A stretch of 64,000 nt of DNA from Streptomyces violaceusniger (GTDB taxonomy: Bacteria > Actinomycetota > Actinomycetes > Streptomycetales > Streptomycetaceae). Shown here in pieces: positions 45,359-54,994 of the stretch (positions are counted from its first letter, which is position 1; every line of letters starts with the position of its first letter). The stretch is taken from NCBI GenBank assembly GCA_005405945.1, contig BJHW01000001.1, positions 5,456,001 to 5,520,000 of the forward strand, read 5' to 3'. Below the pieces are notes generated by a model, which had not been told where the DNA came from, ran no database searches, and was given only the letters and a program-made list of their open reading frames with translations. Position numbers and translations under genes: made by a program.

Positions 45359-46828
45359 ATGGCAGTTCCGCGCACCGCCCCGATCCTGGTCGCGTCCAAC
45401 CGCGGCCCGGTCTCGTACACCCTGGGCGAGGACGGCTCGCTCACCGCCCGGCGCGGCGGTGGCGGGCTGGTCTCCGGGCTCAGCGCGATCGGCCCCGACG
45501 CGGGCGCGGTGTGGGTGTGCGCGGCGCTCGGCGAGGGCGACCGCGAGGCGGCCCGGCGCGCCGGGGCGAGCCATCTGAACCCCGGTGACACCGGCGGCCA
45601 GCAGGTGCGGATGCTCGACATCGCACCGGACGTCTTCGCCGCCGCGTACAACGGCGTCGCCAATTCGGTGCTGTGGTTCGTCCACCACCTGCTCTACCAG
45701 ACCCCGGTCGAGCCGGTCTTCGACGCGGAGTTCGCCGAGCAGTGGGCGGCCTACGAGAGCTATAACGCGGCCTTCGCGGACGCGCTCGCCCAGGAGGCGG
45801 TGGACGACGCCGTCGTCCTGGTGCAGGACTACCACCTGGCGCTGGTGCCCGCGATGCTCCGCGAGCGCCGCCCCGATCTGCGGATCGGTCACTTCTCCCA
45901 CACCCCGTGGGCCCCGCCGGACTACTACCGGCTGCTGCCGGACGACGTCGCGGCGGCTGTGCTGCGCGGCATCCTCGGCGGCGACCGCGCCGCGTTCCTC
46001 ACCGAGCGCTGGGCCACCGCCTTCGCCGACTGCTGCGCGGCGGTGCTGGGCGCGGAGATCGTCCGGGCAGGTGACGGCGAGGGCGGGGGCGGCGTGGCGA
46101 CGGCCGTGCGCTTCGAGGGCCGGGAGACCCGGCTGGGCGTCCACGGCCTGGGCGCCGACGCGGACTTCCTGCGGGAGCGGTCGCGCCGACCCGATGTGGA
46201 CGAACGGCTGAGCGCTCTGCGGGCGCAGATCGGGCCGGGCCGGAAGTCGATCGTCCGGGTGGACCGCACCGAGCTGTCCAAGAACATCGTGCGCGGGCTG
46301 CTGGCCTACCGGCGGCTGCTGGAGACCCGCCCCGAGTGGCGCGAGCGCGTGGTGCACGTGGCCTTCGCCTACCCCTCGCGCCAGGACCTCGCGGTCTACC
46401 GCGACTACACCGAGCGGGTGCGGCGGATCGCGGACGAGATCAACGACGAGTACGGCACGGACGGCTGGACCCCGGTCGCCCTCCATGTGAAGGACGACTT
46501 CGCCCGGTCGCTCGCGGCCTACCGGCTGGCGGACGTGGCCCTGGTCAACCCCATCCGGGACGGGATGAACCTGGTGGCCAAGGAGGTCCCGGTGGTCTCC
46601 GAGCGGGGATGCGCGCTGGTGCTGTCCCGGGAGGCGGGCGCGTACGCCGAGCTGGGCGAGGACGCGCTGGTGGTGAACCCGTACGACGTGGAGGGCACGG
46701 CCCGGGCGCTCCACGAGGCGCTGCGCATGAGCGACGGCGAGCGCGCGGACCGCACGAAGCGGCTCGCCGCCGCGGCGACCGCGCTACCGCCACAGGCATG
46801 GTTCCTGGCGCAGCTGCGGGCGCTGTGA
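45359..46828 (+). CDS. otsA: trehalose-6-phosphate synthase
   Basis: OtsA transfers glucose from UDP- or GDP-glucose to glucose-6-phosphate. This 489-residue GT20 protein begins with ILVASNRGPVSYTLGEDGSL and a Gly-rich loop (RRGGGGLVSG), then VQDYHLALVPAMLRE near residue 160, GHFSHTPWAPPDYYRLLPDD near 180, RVDRTELSKNIVRGLLAYRR near 300 and the donor-site VNPIRDGMNLVAKE near 398. It is transcribed like gpgS, 145 bases downstream. The phosphatase gene lies on the opposite strand. Confidence 0.95.
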   Translation: MAVPRTAPILVASNRGPVSYTLGEDGSLTARRGGGGLVSGLSAIGPDAGAVWVCAALGEGDREAARRAGASHLNPGDTGGQQVRMLDIAPDVFAAAYNGVANSVLWFVHHLLYQTPVEPVFDAEFAEQWAAYESYNAAFADALAQEAVDDAVVLVQDYHLALVPAMLRERRPDLRIGHFSHTPWAPPDYYRLLPDDVAAAVLRGILGGDRAAFLTERWATAFADCCAAVLGAEIVRAGDGEGGGGVATAVRFEGRETRLGVHGLGADADFLRERSRRPDVDERLSALRAQIGPGRKSIVRVDRTELSKNIVRGLLAYRRLLETRPEWRERVVHVAFAYPSRQDLAVYRDYTERVRRIADEINDEYGTDGWTPVALHVKDDFARSLAAYRLADVALVNPIRDGMNLVAKEVPVVSERGCALVLSREAGAYAELGEDALVVNPYDVEGTARALHEALRMSDGERADRTKRLAAAATALPPQAWFLAQLRAL

Positions 46829-46889
46829 TGGCTTCGGGGTGACGGGTCCTGGGGTGATGGGCTTCCGGGGCGGCGGGTTCCCGGGGTGA

Positions 46890-47060
46890 CGAGCGCGGTC
46901 CGGGCGCCGGACCCGGATGCCGGACCCGGGCGCCAGGCACGACCTGGGCGCCGGACGTGATCCGGGCGCCAGGCGCGACGTAGGCGCCGGGCTCGGCCCG
47001 GGTGGCAAGCGCGACCGAGGTGGCGGGCGCGACCGAGGTGCCGGGCTCGGCCCGGGCCGC
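46890..47060. repeat. degenerate repeats between convergent otsA and otsB
   Basis: Interleaved units such as gggcgccggac and ggtggcgggcgcgaccgag repeat through the gap. No gene or strong hairpin is evident. Confidence 0.6.
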
Positions 47061-47078
47061 TGTCCCGCCCGCCGAGCC

Positions 47079-47942
47079 CTACGCGGCTTCGCCGCCGACC
47101 GCGTTCGCCAGGGCCGACAGCAGGTCCACCACGCCCGCCGGGCCGTCGACCACCAGGTCGGCCCGCTTGGCCAGCTCGGTCACCTCCGTGCTGCCGCTGC
47201 ACACCAGCAGCCCCGGCACGCCCTCCTCGCGCAGCCGCTCCACCGCCGCGAACGCGGCCAGGTCACCCAGGTCGTCGCCCGCGTAGAGCACGGCCTCGGC
47301 GCCCGTCCGCCGTACGTAGTCGGTGAGCGCGACGCCCTTGTCCATGCCCGGCGGCCGCAGCTCCAGCACCAGTCGGCCGGGCTCGACGATCAGTCCATGG
47401 CGCTCGGCGAGCGCGTGCAGCGGCGCGCGCAGCCGCTCGAACGTGGCCTGGGGGTCCTCGGCGCGGCGGGTGTGGACGGCGACGGCACGGCCCTTGTCCT
47501 CGATCCACGTGCCGCGCGAGGCGCCGTGCTCCTCCAGGACGGCGGGGAGTTCGGCCTGGACGGCGGCAACGCCGGGGTGGGGTTCGGGCGCCTGGACCTC
47601 GCCGCTGCCCGCGTCCCAGCGCTCGGCGCCGTAGAGGCCGAGGACGACGAGCCCGTCCAGCCCCTCGGCCCCGGCGAACCCGCCGTACCGTACGGCGACC
47701 TCGGCCGGGCGTCCGGTGATCACCGCGACGGAGCGGATCCGCGGGGCCAGCCGGGAGAGCGCGGGGACGGCGCCGGGGTGGGCGCGGGCCTGGTCGGGGT
47801 CGGGGACGATCTCGGCGAGGGTGCCGTCGAAGTCGAGTCCGACGATGGCGCGGCCGGGCCGTCCGAGGAGGGCGGCGAGACCCTCACGGCCGGCGGAGGT
47901 GGTGGGTACGGGGACGGGGTGACTTCCCATAGCGCTGCCCAT
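47079..47942 (-). CDS. otsB: trehalose-6-phosphate phosphatase
   Basis: OtsB dephosphorylates trehalose-6-phosphate. The 287-residue HAD-family protein has motif I IVGLDFDGTLAEIVPDPDQA near residue 35, motif II SVAVITGRPAEV near 72, the cap with GLYGAERWDAG, and motif IV VLYAGDDLGDLAAFAAVE near 218. It converges on otsA, with which it completes the two-step trehalose pathway. The start is one of two close in-frame ATGs. Confidence 0.94.
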   Translation of the reverse strand: MGSAMGSHPVPVPTTSAGREGLAALLGRPGRAIVGLDFDGTLAEIVPDPDQARAHPGAVPALSRLAPRIRSVAVITGRPAEVAVRYGGFAGAEGLDGLVVLGLYGAERWDAGSGEVQAPEPHPGVAAVQAELPAVLEEHGASRGTWIEDKGRAVAVHTRRAEDPQATFERLRAPLHALAERHGLIVEPGRLVLELRPPGMDKGVALTDYVRRTGAEAVLYAGDDLGDLAAFAAVERLREEGVPGLLVCSGSTEVTELAKRADLVVDGPAGVVDLLSALANAVGGEAA

Positions 47943-48018
47943 GGCGGTGACCCTACCGGGCCCGACGGCACGGCGGACTTCCCCCGGACGTCCCCGGCCG
48001 TTCCGCCGCCGATGCGCG

Positions 48019-48507
48019 TCAGCGGCGTTCGCGGCGCTCGTCCCTGATCCGGCGCAGCCGGTTGACGGTCACCGGGTCGTGCTCCAGGGCCCTGGGGTCG
48101 TCCAGCAGCGCGTTCAGCAGCTGGTAGTAGCGGGTCGGGGAGAGGCCCAACCGCTCCCGTATCGCCCGTTCCTTGGCGCCGGGGCCCGGCCAGCCGCGAC
48201 GCTCCACGGCGAGCACGGCCAGGTCGCGGTCGGACAGCCCGGCGTCCGGACCCGGCTCCTGGTCCCCGACCTGGTCCTGGTCCTGCTCCCCGACCTGGTC
48301 TTGCTCCCCGACCTGGTCCTGCTCCCCGACCCGGTCCTGGTCCTGGTCCCCGACCCGGTCCTGGCCCTGCTCCCCGACCCGGTCCTGGCCCTGCTCCCCG
48401 ACCCGGTCCTGGCCCTGCTCCCCGACCCGGTCCTGGCCCTGCTCCCCGACCCGGTCGGCGGGGTCTTCGGAAGGGTCGGGGCCGGGGCCGGGCGTGTCCA
48501 CTGTCAT
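48019..48507 (-). CDS. DUF3263 protein with DRVGEQGQ octapeptide repeats
   Basis: The C-terminal 70 residues (LSDRDLAVLAVERRGWPGPG, then AKERAIRERLGLSPTRYYQL) are a DUF3263 helix-turn-helix-like domain, common in actinobacteria and probably DNA-binding. Residues 18-82 are eight-residue repeats (DRVGEQGQ and variants) encoded by 24-bp DNA repeats, which look recently expanded. The gene starts inside the end of the sugar-binding lipoprotein gene (four-base overlap), so it is co-translated with it. Confidence 0.85.
   Translation of the reverse strand: MTVDTPGPGPDPSEDPADRVGEQGQDRVGEQGQDRVGEQGQDRVGEQGQDRVGDQDQDRVGEQDQVGEQDQVGEQDQDQVGDQEPGPDAGLSDRDLAVLAVERRGWPGPGAKERAIRERLGLSPTRYYQLLNALLDDPRALEHDPVTVNRLRRIRDERRERR
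48265..48470 (-). repeat. 24-bp coding minisatellite in the DUF3263 gene
   Basis: About eight copies of a ccggtcctggccctgctccc-type unit with a 24-bp period. The copies nearest the start codon are identical, those further in are degenerate. The period preserves the frame. Confidence 0.88.
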
Positions 48508-49785
48508 GCCCCCGCATTCTCCATGGCGTCGGCCTCGCGCTGGATCTGGCCCAGCACGCTCGCCGGGTCACCGCCCTTGGCCACGGTCGAGCCGATCTTC
48601 TGCTTGATCAGCTTGCTGACCTCCGCCCAGGAGGTCTTGTCGGCCGGGTAGAACTCCGCGCTCTCCAGCTCGTCCAGGAACCGCCACAGCCGCTTGTACT
48701 CACGGTCGCCGAGCATCGTCTGCTCGACGGCGGTGGTCACCGGCAGCAGGTCGTACTCGGTGACGAAGTCCAGCACGTTGTTCTCGGTGTAGACGAAGTC
48801 GAGGAACTTCCCGATCTCCTTGCGATGGCCGTTCTGCCTGAAGGCCATCAGCCAGTCGGCGACGCCCATCGTCGACGGGGACTTGCCCTGCGGCCGGGCA
48901 GCGGCGCGGTGCCGTACGTGATGCCGTGGCCGGACGCCTGCTGCATCAGGGTCGGGTGGCCGTTGAGCATCCCGACCTCGCCGCGGGCGAAGGCGTCGAA
49001 GGTGTCCTGGCGGTTGGTGCGGGCCGGGGAGCCGGGGCCGGTGAGGCCCGCGCCGACCAGTTCGTCCCGCAGCCATTCGAAGGCCTCGATGTTCTCGGTG
49101 GAGTCGATGGTGTAGCTGCCGTTGGCGTCGGTGTAGCCGCCACCGCCGCTGAGCATCCACATCATGGTCTCGGCCTGGCACTCCTCGGGGCCGAGCGGCA
49201 GCCCGTACGGGATCTTCACCCCACTGGCCTTGAGCTGGACGGCCGCCTGTTTGAGCTCGTCCCAGCTGGTGGGGCGGAGGATATCCCGGCCCGGTCGAAG
49301 AGCTTCTTGTTGTAGAAGAGCAGCCGGGCGCTGGCCACGAACGGCACCCCGTATTGCACCCGCCGCACCTCACCCGCATGGGCGATCGAGGAGATGAAAC
49401 CGGCCTGGGTGGGGATGGAGAGCATCTCGTCGGCACGGTAGAGCTTGCCCTGCGCGGCGTAGTCGGCGTACGCGCCGATCTGCGCGATGTCCGGGGCCCG
49501 ACCGTCCTTGACCATCTCGGCCACCCGCCGGTCCACCTCGGTCCAGCTGTAGACCTTGACCTCGACCTTGAGGCCGCCGTTCTTGGCCTCGAAGGCCCGG
49601 GCCACCTTGTTCCAGTACTTCTGGGAGCTGTTGGCGGTGCTGTCGCCGTAATCGGCCGCGACCACCTTCAGGGTGACCTCACCGTCGGAGCCGGAGCTGC
49701 CGCTGCCACAGGCCGTGAGTCCTGGTGCCGTCGCCACCCCCGCGACACCCGCCGTTGTCAGACCCAAGAAACGTCGCCGCTGCAC
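48504..49785 (-). pseudogene. sugar ABC transporter substrate-binding lipoprotein, two frame breaks
   Basis: This is a 427-residue binding protein when repaired. The twin-arginine-like signal MQRRRFLGLTTAGVAGVATA leads to a lipobox LTAC. The fold is extracellular binding protein family 1: KVEVKVYSWTEVDRRVAEMV, APDIAQIGAYADYAAQGKLY, FARGEVGMLNGHPTLMQQAS, and a C-terminal KEIGKFLDFVYTENNVLDFV. Breaks occur at a G run at 49271-49274 (restoring SSAPPTSWDEL) and at ccc 48886-48888 (restoring GRRGKSPSTMGVADW). The nagK/nagA neighbours suggest an amino sugar ligand. No permeases are adjacent. Confidence 0.85.
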
Positions 49786-49866
49786 CGCTGTTTTCCCACC
49801 CTATGGCTTGTTTCCTCCTCAAGGGTCCTCCCCCGAGGTCGAGCGAGTCTGCCTTGCAAACCTCCA

Positions 49867-49882
49867 CAAGGTCTACACCATG
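49867..49882. promoter_or_regulatory. dre-like DasR site near the binding-protein promoter
   Basis: caaggtctacaccatg carries the dre core GGTCTA-n-ACCA. It lies 82 bases upstream of the lipoprotein start, in the divergent gap with nagK. Confidence 0.55.
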
Positions 49883-50032
49883 GGCATATCGCTTCGGTAT
49901 CAGGGCCCATTTTCCCAGGTGAGCGGGGCGCTACACGCGTAAGTGGGATGTGTCACCCAGCCACAAACGGAAGGATTGGTTCACACCAAGTCCCCTCCGC
50001 GGGACGGCGTGATCTCCCGACCAGAAGCGGCG

Positions 50033-50048
50033 AGTGGACTAGACCTCT
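50033..50048. promoter_or_regulatory. dre-like DasR operator upstream of nagK
   Basis: agtggactagacctct matches 13 of 16 positions of the DasR consensus ACTGGTCTAGACCA(G/C)T. It is just before the nagK start. DasR control of nagKA is established in S. coelicolor. Confidence 0.72.
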
Positions 50049-50076
50049 CATGGTGGATCGCGCGAGACTGTTCCAT

Positions 50077-51009
50077 GTGAAACACGTCATCGCCCTGGAT
50101 GTGGGCGGCACCGGTATGAAGGCCGCCCTGGTCGGGGCGGACACCACACTCCTCCACGAGGCCAGGAGGCCCACCGAGCGGGAGCGCGGGCCCGAGGCGG
50201 TCGTGGCCGCGATCCTCGACTTCGCCGCCGAGCTGCGCGAGATCGGCGAACGGCGGTTCGGCGGGCCCCCGCTGGCCGCGGGGGTCGGCGTGCCCGGGGT
50301 CCTGGACGAGGACCGCGGGGTAGCCGTCTTCGCCGCCAACCTCGGCTGGCGCGACGTCCCGCTGCGGGCGCTGCTCACCGAGCGGTTGGGCGGGATCCCG
50401 GTCGCGCTCGGCCATGACGTCCGGATGGGCGGGCTGGCCGAGGGGCGCATAGGAGCGGGCGAGGGTGCACGGCGCTTCCTGTTCGTCTCCGTCGGCACCG
50501 GCATCGCGGGCGCCATCGGCGTCGACGGGCGCATCGACCCCGGAGCCCACGGCTCCTCCGGCGAGATCGGCCATATCGTCGTCCGGCCGGGAGGCGCCGC
50601 CTGCGGCTGCGGTCAGTCCGGCTGTCTGGAGACGCTCGCCTCGGCGGCCGCGGTGGGCCGCGCCTGGGCCGCCGCGAGCGGCGATCCGGCCGCGGACGCC
50701 GCCGACTGCGCCAGGGCCGTCCGGTCCGGCGATCCCCGGGCCGTGGCCGTGTGGGGGGAGATGGTGGGCGCGCTCGCCGACGGTCTGGTCACCGCCCTCA
50801 CCCTGCTGGACCCCGGTGTGCTGATCGTCGGCGGTGGGCTGGCCGAGGCCGGGGAGACGCTGTTCGCGCCGCTGCGCACCGCGGTCGAGGAGCGGCTCAC
50901 CTTCCAGCAGCTCCCCCGTATCGTCCCGGCGGCCCTCGGGGACACCGCCGGCTGCCTGGGCGCGGGTCTGCTCGCCTGGGACCGACTCTCCACGGAGGTA
51001 ACCGCCTGA
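50077..51009 (+). CDS. nagK: ROK-family N-acetylglucosamine kinase
   Basis: This 310-residue ROK kinase probably phosphorylates GlcNAc at C6 for NagA. It has the phosphate loop ALDVGGTGMKAALVG near residue 5, FVSVGTGIAGAIGVDGRIDP near 140, and the ROK zinc site GEIGHIVVRPGGAACGCGQS, then GCLETLAS, near 168. The ADP-binding LIVGGGLAEAGE lies near 250. GTG 50077 begins the conserved fold; an in-frame ATG at 50050 would abut the dre site and is less likely. Its stop overlaps the nagA start (TGATG). Glucokinase activity is an alternative. Confidence 0.88.
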   Translation: MKHVIALDVGGTGMKAALVGADTTLLHEARRPTERERGPEAVVAAILDFAAELREIGERRFGGPPLAAGVGVPGVLDEDRGVAVFAANLGWRDVPLRALLTERLGGIPVALGHDVRMGGLAEGRIGAGEGARRFLFVSVGTGIAGAIGVDGRIDPGAHGSSGEIGHIVVRPGGAACGCGQSGCLETLASAAAVGRAWAAASGDPAADAADCARAVRSGDPRAVAVWGEMVGALADGLVTALTLLDPGVLIVGGGLAEAGETLFAPLRTAVEERLTFQQLPRIVPAALGDTAGCLGAGLLAWDRLSTEVTA

Positions 51010-52294
51010 TGGTCCAGCGAACGCATCTCACCGGCGCCCGGGTGGTCCTGCCGGACGGCGTGGTCGACAACGGGCGGGTGACGGTCGAGGGCACGCGCAT
51101 CACGGCGGCGGGACCGGCGGCCGGGCCCGCGGGGAGACCGGCGCCGGGACCGGCGGCCGGGCCCGCCACGGACTCTGCGACCGGCGGTGCGGCTTCCGCG
51201 TCCGGCGGTGCGGCTTCCGCGTCCGGCGGTGCGGCTTCCGCGTCCGGCGGTGGCGAGCGGGCGCTCGACCTGGCCGGCGGCTGGATCGTCCCCGGCTTCG
51301 TGGACCTGCATGTGCACGGCGGCGGCGGTGCCTCGTTCTCGGCGGGCACCCCCGAGGAGGCCCTGACCGCCATCCGTACGCACCGGCGGCACGGCACCAC
51401 CACGATGCTCGCCTCCACCGTCACCGGCGATCTGGACGACCTCGCCCGGCAGGCCGCCGCCCTCTCGGAGCTGGTGGAGCAGGGCGAGTTGGCGGGCATC
51501 CACTTCGAGGGGCCGTTCATCTCCCCCACCGCTGCGGCGCCCACCAGCCCTCGCTGCTGCGCGCGCCCGATCCGGCGGATGTGCGCAAGCTGGTGGACGC
51601 GGCGCGCGGCACCGCACGGATGATGACCCTCGCCCCCGAACTGCCGGGCGGGCTGGAGTCCGTGCGGCTGCTGGCCGACAGCGGGGTCCTCGCGGCCGTC
51701 GGCCACACCGACTCGACGTACGAGGCGACGCTGGAGGCCGTCGAGGCGGGCGCGACCGTGGCGACCCACCTGTTCAACGCGATGCCGTCGCTGCTGCACC
51801 GCGCCCCCGGCCCGGTGGCCGCGCTGCTGGAGGACGAGCGGATCACGGTAGAACTGATCAACGACGGCACCCATCTGCACCCCGCCGTCCTGGGGCTGGC
51901 GTTCCACCGGGCGGGCGCGGACCGGGTCGCCTTCATCACCGACGCCATGGGCGCGGCGGGCATGAGCGACGGCCGCTATCCGCTCGGCCCCATGGAGGTC
52001 GAGGTCAAGGACGGTGTCGCGCGGATCAGCGACGGGCCGACGGCCGGTTCCATCGCGGGCTCCACCCTCACCCTGGACCGGGCCTTCCACCGCGCCGTCA
52101 CGATCGACGGGCTCGGCGTCGAGGCGACCGTAAGGGCGCTGTCCGCGACCCCGGCCCGGGTGCTGGGCATCGCCGACCGGGTGGGGTCGCTCGAGCCGGG
52201 CAAGGACGCCGATCTCGTTGTGCTCGACGACGACTTCCGACTGCGGGGCGTGATGCGCGGGGGCGCTTGGGTGGTCCATCCCGAACTGGGCTGA
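51009..52294 (+). pseudogene. nagA: N-acetylglucosamine-6-phosphate deacetylase NagA, frame broken at 51523-51527
   Basis: NagA removes the acetyl group from GlcNAc-6-phosphate. The amidohydrolase motifs are present: PGFVDLHVHGGGGASFSAGT near residue 96, HFEGPFIS near 165, then in the next frame VGHTDSTYEATLEAVEAGAT and THLFNAMPSL near 250, and FITDAMGAAGMSDGRYPLG near 310. Adding one C to CCCCC gives the family sequence FISPHRCGAHQPSLLRAPDP and 428 residues. A 21-bp triplicated insert (AASASGG repeats) lengthens the loop at residues 55-82. It is coupled to nagK. Confidence 0.92.
51189..51251 (+). repeat. 21-bp in-frame triplication in nagA
   Basis: gcggcttccgcgtccggcgg plus t occurs three times exactly, encoding AASASGG. 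It lies in a loop before the catalytic barrel. Confidence 0.9.
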
Positions 52295-52389
52295 AGTGCC
52301 CTGATTTCAGGCGGTGGTGACGGGGTGTTGACACTGCCCGACGCTGTCCGGAACGACGCGGAGGTCTGGGCCGAAGCCACTCGTTTTGG

Positions 52390-52505
52390 CATGATCGCTC
52401 GGGCACGGGCACGCACGGCCCGGGTACGCACAGCTCGGGCACAGGCACAGGAACGGCTCGGGCACGCGCACGGGCACGGCCCGGGCACGCGCACGGCTCG
52501 GCACA
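52390..52505. repeat. hexamer-based repeat tract before the PfkB-kinase gene
   Basis: ggcacgcacggctcgg-like words repeat about eight times between nagA and the PfkB kinase. A TTGACA at 52328 could be a -35 element, with no clear -10. Confidence 0.65.
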
Positions 52506-52564
52506 CAGTCGCATTCAGCACAGGAGTCTCCGTCCGGCGGGGGGACGGGAGAGGGGATGCCAGG

Positions 52565-53527
52565 GTGATCCTCACGGTCACGCTCAACACCGCCCTCGAC
52601 GTCACCTACCGGGTGCCGGAACTGCGCCCGCACACCACCCACCGGGTCACCGAGGTCACCGAACGGCCCGGCGGCAAGGGTCTCAACGTGGCCCGGGTGC
52701 TGGCCGCGCTGGGCCATGACACCGTCGTCACCGGCTTCGTCGGCGGGGTCACCGGCGCGGTGCTGCGGCAGCTGCTCGCCGAGATCGCCACGCCCGGCGA
52801 CGGCCCCCAGGCCCCTCGCGGCACGATCACCGACGCGCTGGTCCCGATCGCCGGCACCACCCGGCGCACCATCGGCGTCGTGGACTCCGCAACGGGCGAC
52901 ACCACCCAGCTCAACGAGCCGGGCCCGATCGTCACCACCCCCGAATGGTCCACCTTCATGGACGGTTACGGCCGACTGCTGCGCGAGGCGTCGGCGGTGG
53001 CGCTGTGCGGCAGCCTGCCGCCCGGGGTCCCCGTCGGGACGTACGCCCAGCTCATCCGGGAGGCGCACGCGGCGGGCGTGCCCACCCTGCTGGACACCAG
53101 CGGCGAACCGCTGCGCCGGGGCATCGCCGCCCGCCCCCATCTCGTCAAGCCGAACGCCGACGAGCTCGCCGGGCTCACCGGCTCCACCGACCCGCTGCGC
53201 GCCGCGCGCGACGCCCGGCGGCGCGGGGCGCGCGCGGTGGCCGCCTCGCTGGGCTCCGACGGCATGCTCGCGGTCACCGCCCACGGCGCCTGGCGCGCCG
53301 CCCCGCCGCGCCGGCTGACGGGCAATCCGACGGGCGCCGGGGACGCGGCGGTCGCGGGGCTGCTGTCCGGGCTGGTCGAGGAGGCGCCGTGGCCGGACCG
53401 GCTGGCCCGCGCGGTGGCCCTGTCGGCGGCGGCTGTAAGGGCCCCGGTGGCGGGCGAGTTCGACCCCGCGGTCTACGACGAGGTGCTGGCACGGGTCGAG
53501 GTGACGGAGCACCCGGCGGCCGCATGA
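52565..53527 (+). CDS. PfkB-family sugar kinase (1-phosphofructokinase type)
   Basis: This 320-residue ribokinase-fold protein starts with ILTVTLNTALDVTYRVPELR, typical of the 1-phosphofructokinase/tagatose-6-phosphate kinase branch. It has PGGKGLNVARVLAALGHDTV near residue 36, CGSLPPGVPVGTYAQLI near 140, VKPNADELAGLTG near 195 and the catalytic GNPTGAGDAAVAGLLSGL near 255. The start is GTG. Downstream of nagKA it may act on a hexose phosphate from amino-sugar catabolism; the exact substrate cannot be read from sequence. Confidence 0.9.
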   Translation: MILTVTLNTALDVTYRVPELRPHTTHRVTEVTERPGGKGLNVARVLAALGHDTVVTGFVGGVTGAVLRQLLAEIATPGDGPQAPRGTITDALVPIAGTTRRTIGVVDSATGDTTQLNEPGPIVTTPEWSTFMDGYGRLLREASAVALCGSLPPGVPVGTYAQLIREAHAAGVPTLLDTSGEPLRRGIAARPHLVKPNADELAGLTGSTDPLRAARDARRRGARAVAASLGSDGMLAVTAHGAWRAAPPRRLTGNPTGAGDAAVAGLLSGLVEEAPWPDRLARAVALSAAAVRAPVAGEFDPAVYDEVLARVEVTEHPAAA

Positions 53528-54001
53528 CGCGGTGATGCGCAGCAGCTGGGACGCGCAGCAGCTGGGACGCGGTGAGCGTGGGTGACGGAGCACCCGGCGG
53601 CGGCCTGAGGCCGCCGCGAGCCCCGCCCCGGCCCTACGGGGTGTCCGCCGCGTGGCAGGGACTTCGCCCCCGCACCCCGGGGCCTGGGGCGGAGCCCCAC
53701 CTTTCAGCCCCTCCGGGGGGCACCTCCCAGCGGTAGCTGGGGGAGTTTGAGGATCGCGGTCCGGGGACAGCCCGGGGGCGAAGCCGGGTGCGGCGGGGGC
53801 CCTTTGGCCGCCGGTGGGCTCGCCGGCCGCGGGGCCTGGCCGCCGGTGGGCTCGCCGGCCGCGGGGCCTCGGCGGACCAGCTCGCCCCCGTGCCGTACGA
53901 CGGCGGGGTCTGGGGCGGAGCCCCAGTTGAGGGAAGGGGCGGGCAGGGGAAAGCAGCCCGCCGCAGGTGTCACGACCCGTCAGACACCTCTAGCCCTTGG
54001 C
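53528..54001. other. 474-bp intergenic region with a 32-bp direct repeat
   Basis: No gene is credible. Two adjacent, identical 32-bp copies lie at 53806-53837 and 53838-53869 (starting ggccgccggtgggctcgccg). The stretch 53690-53760 contains the gggggcacctcccag/ctgggggag words common in Streptomyces gaps and can form hairpins that may end transcription from both sides. Confidence 0.7.
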
Positions 54002-54994
54002 CTAGCCCTTGGCCTTGGCGAGCCACATCTGATCGATGTTGGCGTCGCACTTGTCGCCGGGGTCACACGACACGGTGATCGTGTTGGTGCCCTTGGTGAG
54101 CTGGACGATCGACCAGGTCTCCGTCCAGCCCTTCTCGTAGTCCCCCTTCGGCGCGCCCGAGAAGTTCTTCATGTTGAGCGGCCGCGTCTCCTTCTTGCCG
54201 TTGATCGTCAGCGACATGCTCTGGTCCTCACCGGGCACGCCGTAGGTGACGTACAGCCGGTAGGACTTCGCCTTGGCCACGTCCATGCTCCAGGTCACGG
54301 ACGAGCCCGGGGCATTGAGCCCGCCCACGTAGGTGCCGCCCGCGGCCTTGGCGCCCTTGATGTCGCTCGCCGGGGCCGCGCCGCCGGTCAGCTTCATCTT
54401 CGCGGCATCCTCGGTGGGCAGCTTCTCGCCTTCCGGGCCCTTGGAGGGCCCGGAGGGCTCGCTGGGCTGGACGCTGGAGCCCGCCGTGGGCTGGCCGGTC
54501 GGGTCGGCCTGGTCGTCCTTGCTGTCGTCACCGTTGGTGATCATGGCGACGCCGATGCCCACGAGGACCACCGCGACCACGGCGATCGCCCCGATGAGCA
54601 GCCCCTTGTTGTTGGGGCCCCGGCCGCCTCCGCCATGGCCACCGCGCGGGGCGGCCGCACCGGGCTGGCGGGGGGCGCCGCCGGGCAGGGTCTCGGGGGC
54701 GGCGTAGTGGGCGTTCTGCCGACCGTAGCCGCCCTGCTGGCCGTACCCCTGCGGCTGCTGGTTCGGGATCTGCTGGCCGTAGGTGCGCTCGCCCACCGCG
54801 CGGACCTGGTTGTACGAGGTGCGGGGAACCCCCGGCTGGGCCGGGCCGGGGTAGCCATAGCCGCCGGTGCGGGGGGCGGCACCCGGCTGGCCCGACTGAC
54901 CGCCCTCGTTCCCTTGATCGCCCTCCGAGCGATACAGGTAGGCGAACGGGTCGTCGTTCTCCGGTGTGCCCGAGCCGTTGTTGCCGGCCGTCAT
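54002..54994 (-). CDS. membrane-anchored CBM35-like carbohydrate-binding protein
   Basis: This is a 330-residue type II membrane protein. A Gln/Gly/Pro-rich cytoplasmic region (residues 1-130) precedes one helix, GLLIGAIAVVAVVLVGIGVA. An extracellular Pro/Ser linker follows, then a beta-sandwich domain of about 135 residues with AKSYRLYVTYGVPGEDQSMS, LTKGTNTITVSCDPGD and the closing ANIDQMWLAKAKG, the pattern of carbohydrate-binding module 35. It may bind cell-wall or extracellular glycans. No catalytic domain is present. It lies downstream of cdgB on the same strand, with a 265-bp gap. Confidence 0.75.
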   Translation of the reverse strand: MTAGNNGSGTPENDDPFAYLYRSEGDQGNEGGQSGQPGAAPRTGGYGYPGPAQPGVPRTSYNQVRAVGERTYGQQIPNQQPQGYGQQGGYGRQNAHYAAPETLPGGAPRQPGAAAPRGGHGGGGRGPNNKGLLIGAIAVVAVVLVGIGVAMITNGDDSKDDQADPTGQPTAGSSVQPSEPSGPSKGPEGEKLPTEDAAKMKLTGGAAPASDIKGAKAAGGTYVGGLNAPGSSVTWSMDVAKAKSYRLYVTYGVPGEDQSMSLTINGKKETRPLNMKNFSGAPKGDYEKGWTETWSIVQLTKGTNTITVSCDPGDKCDANIDQMWLAKAKG

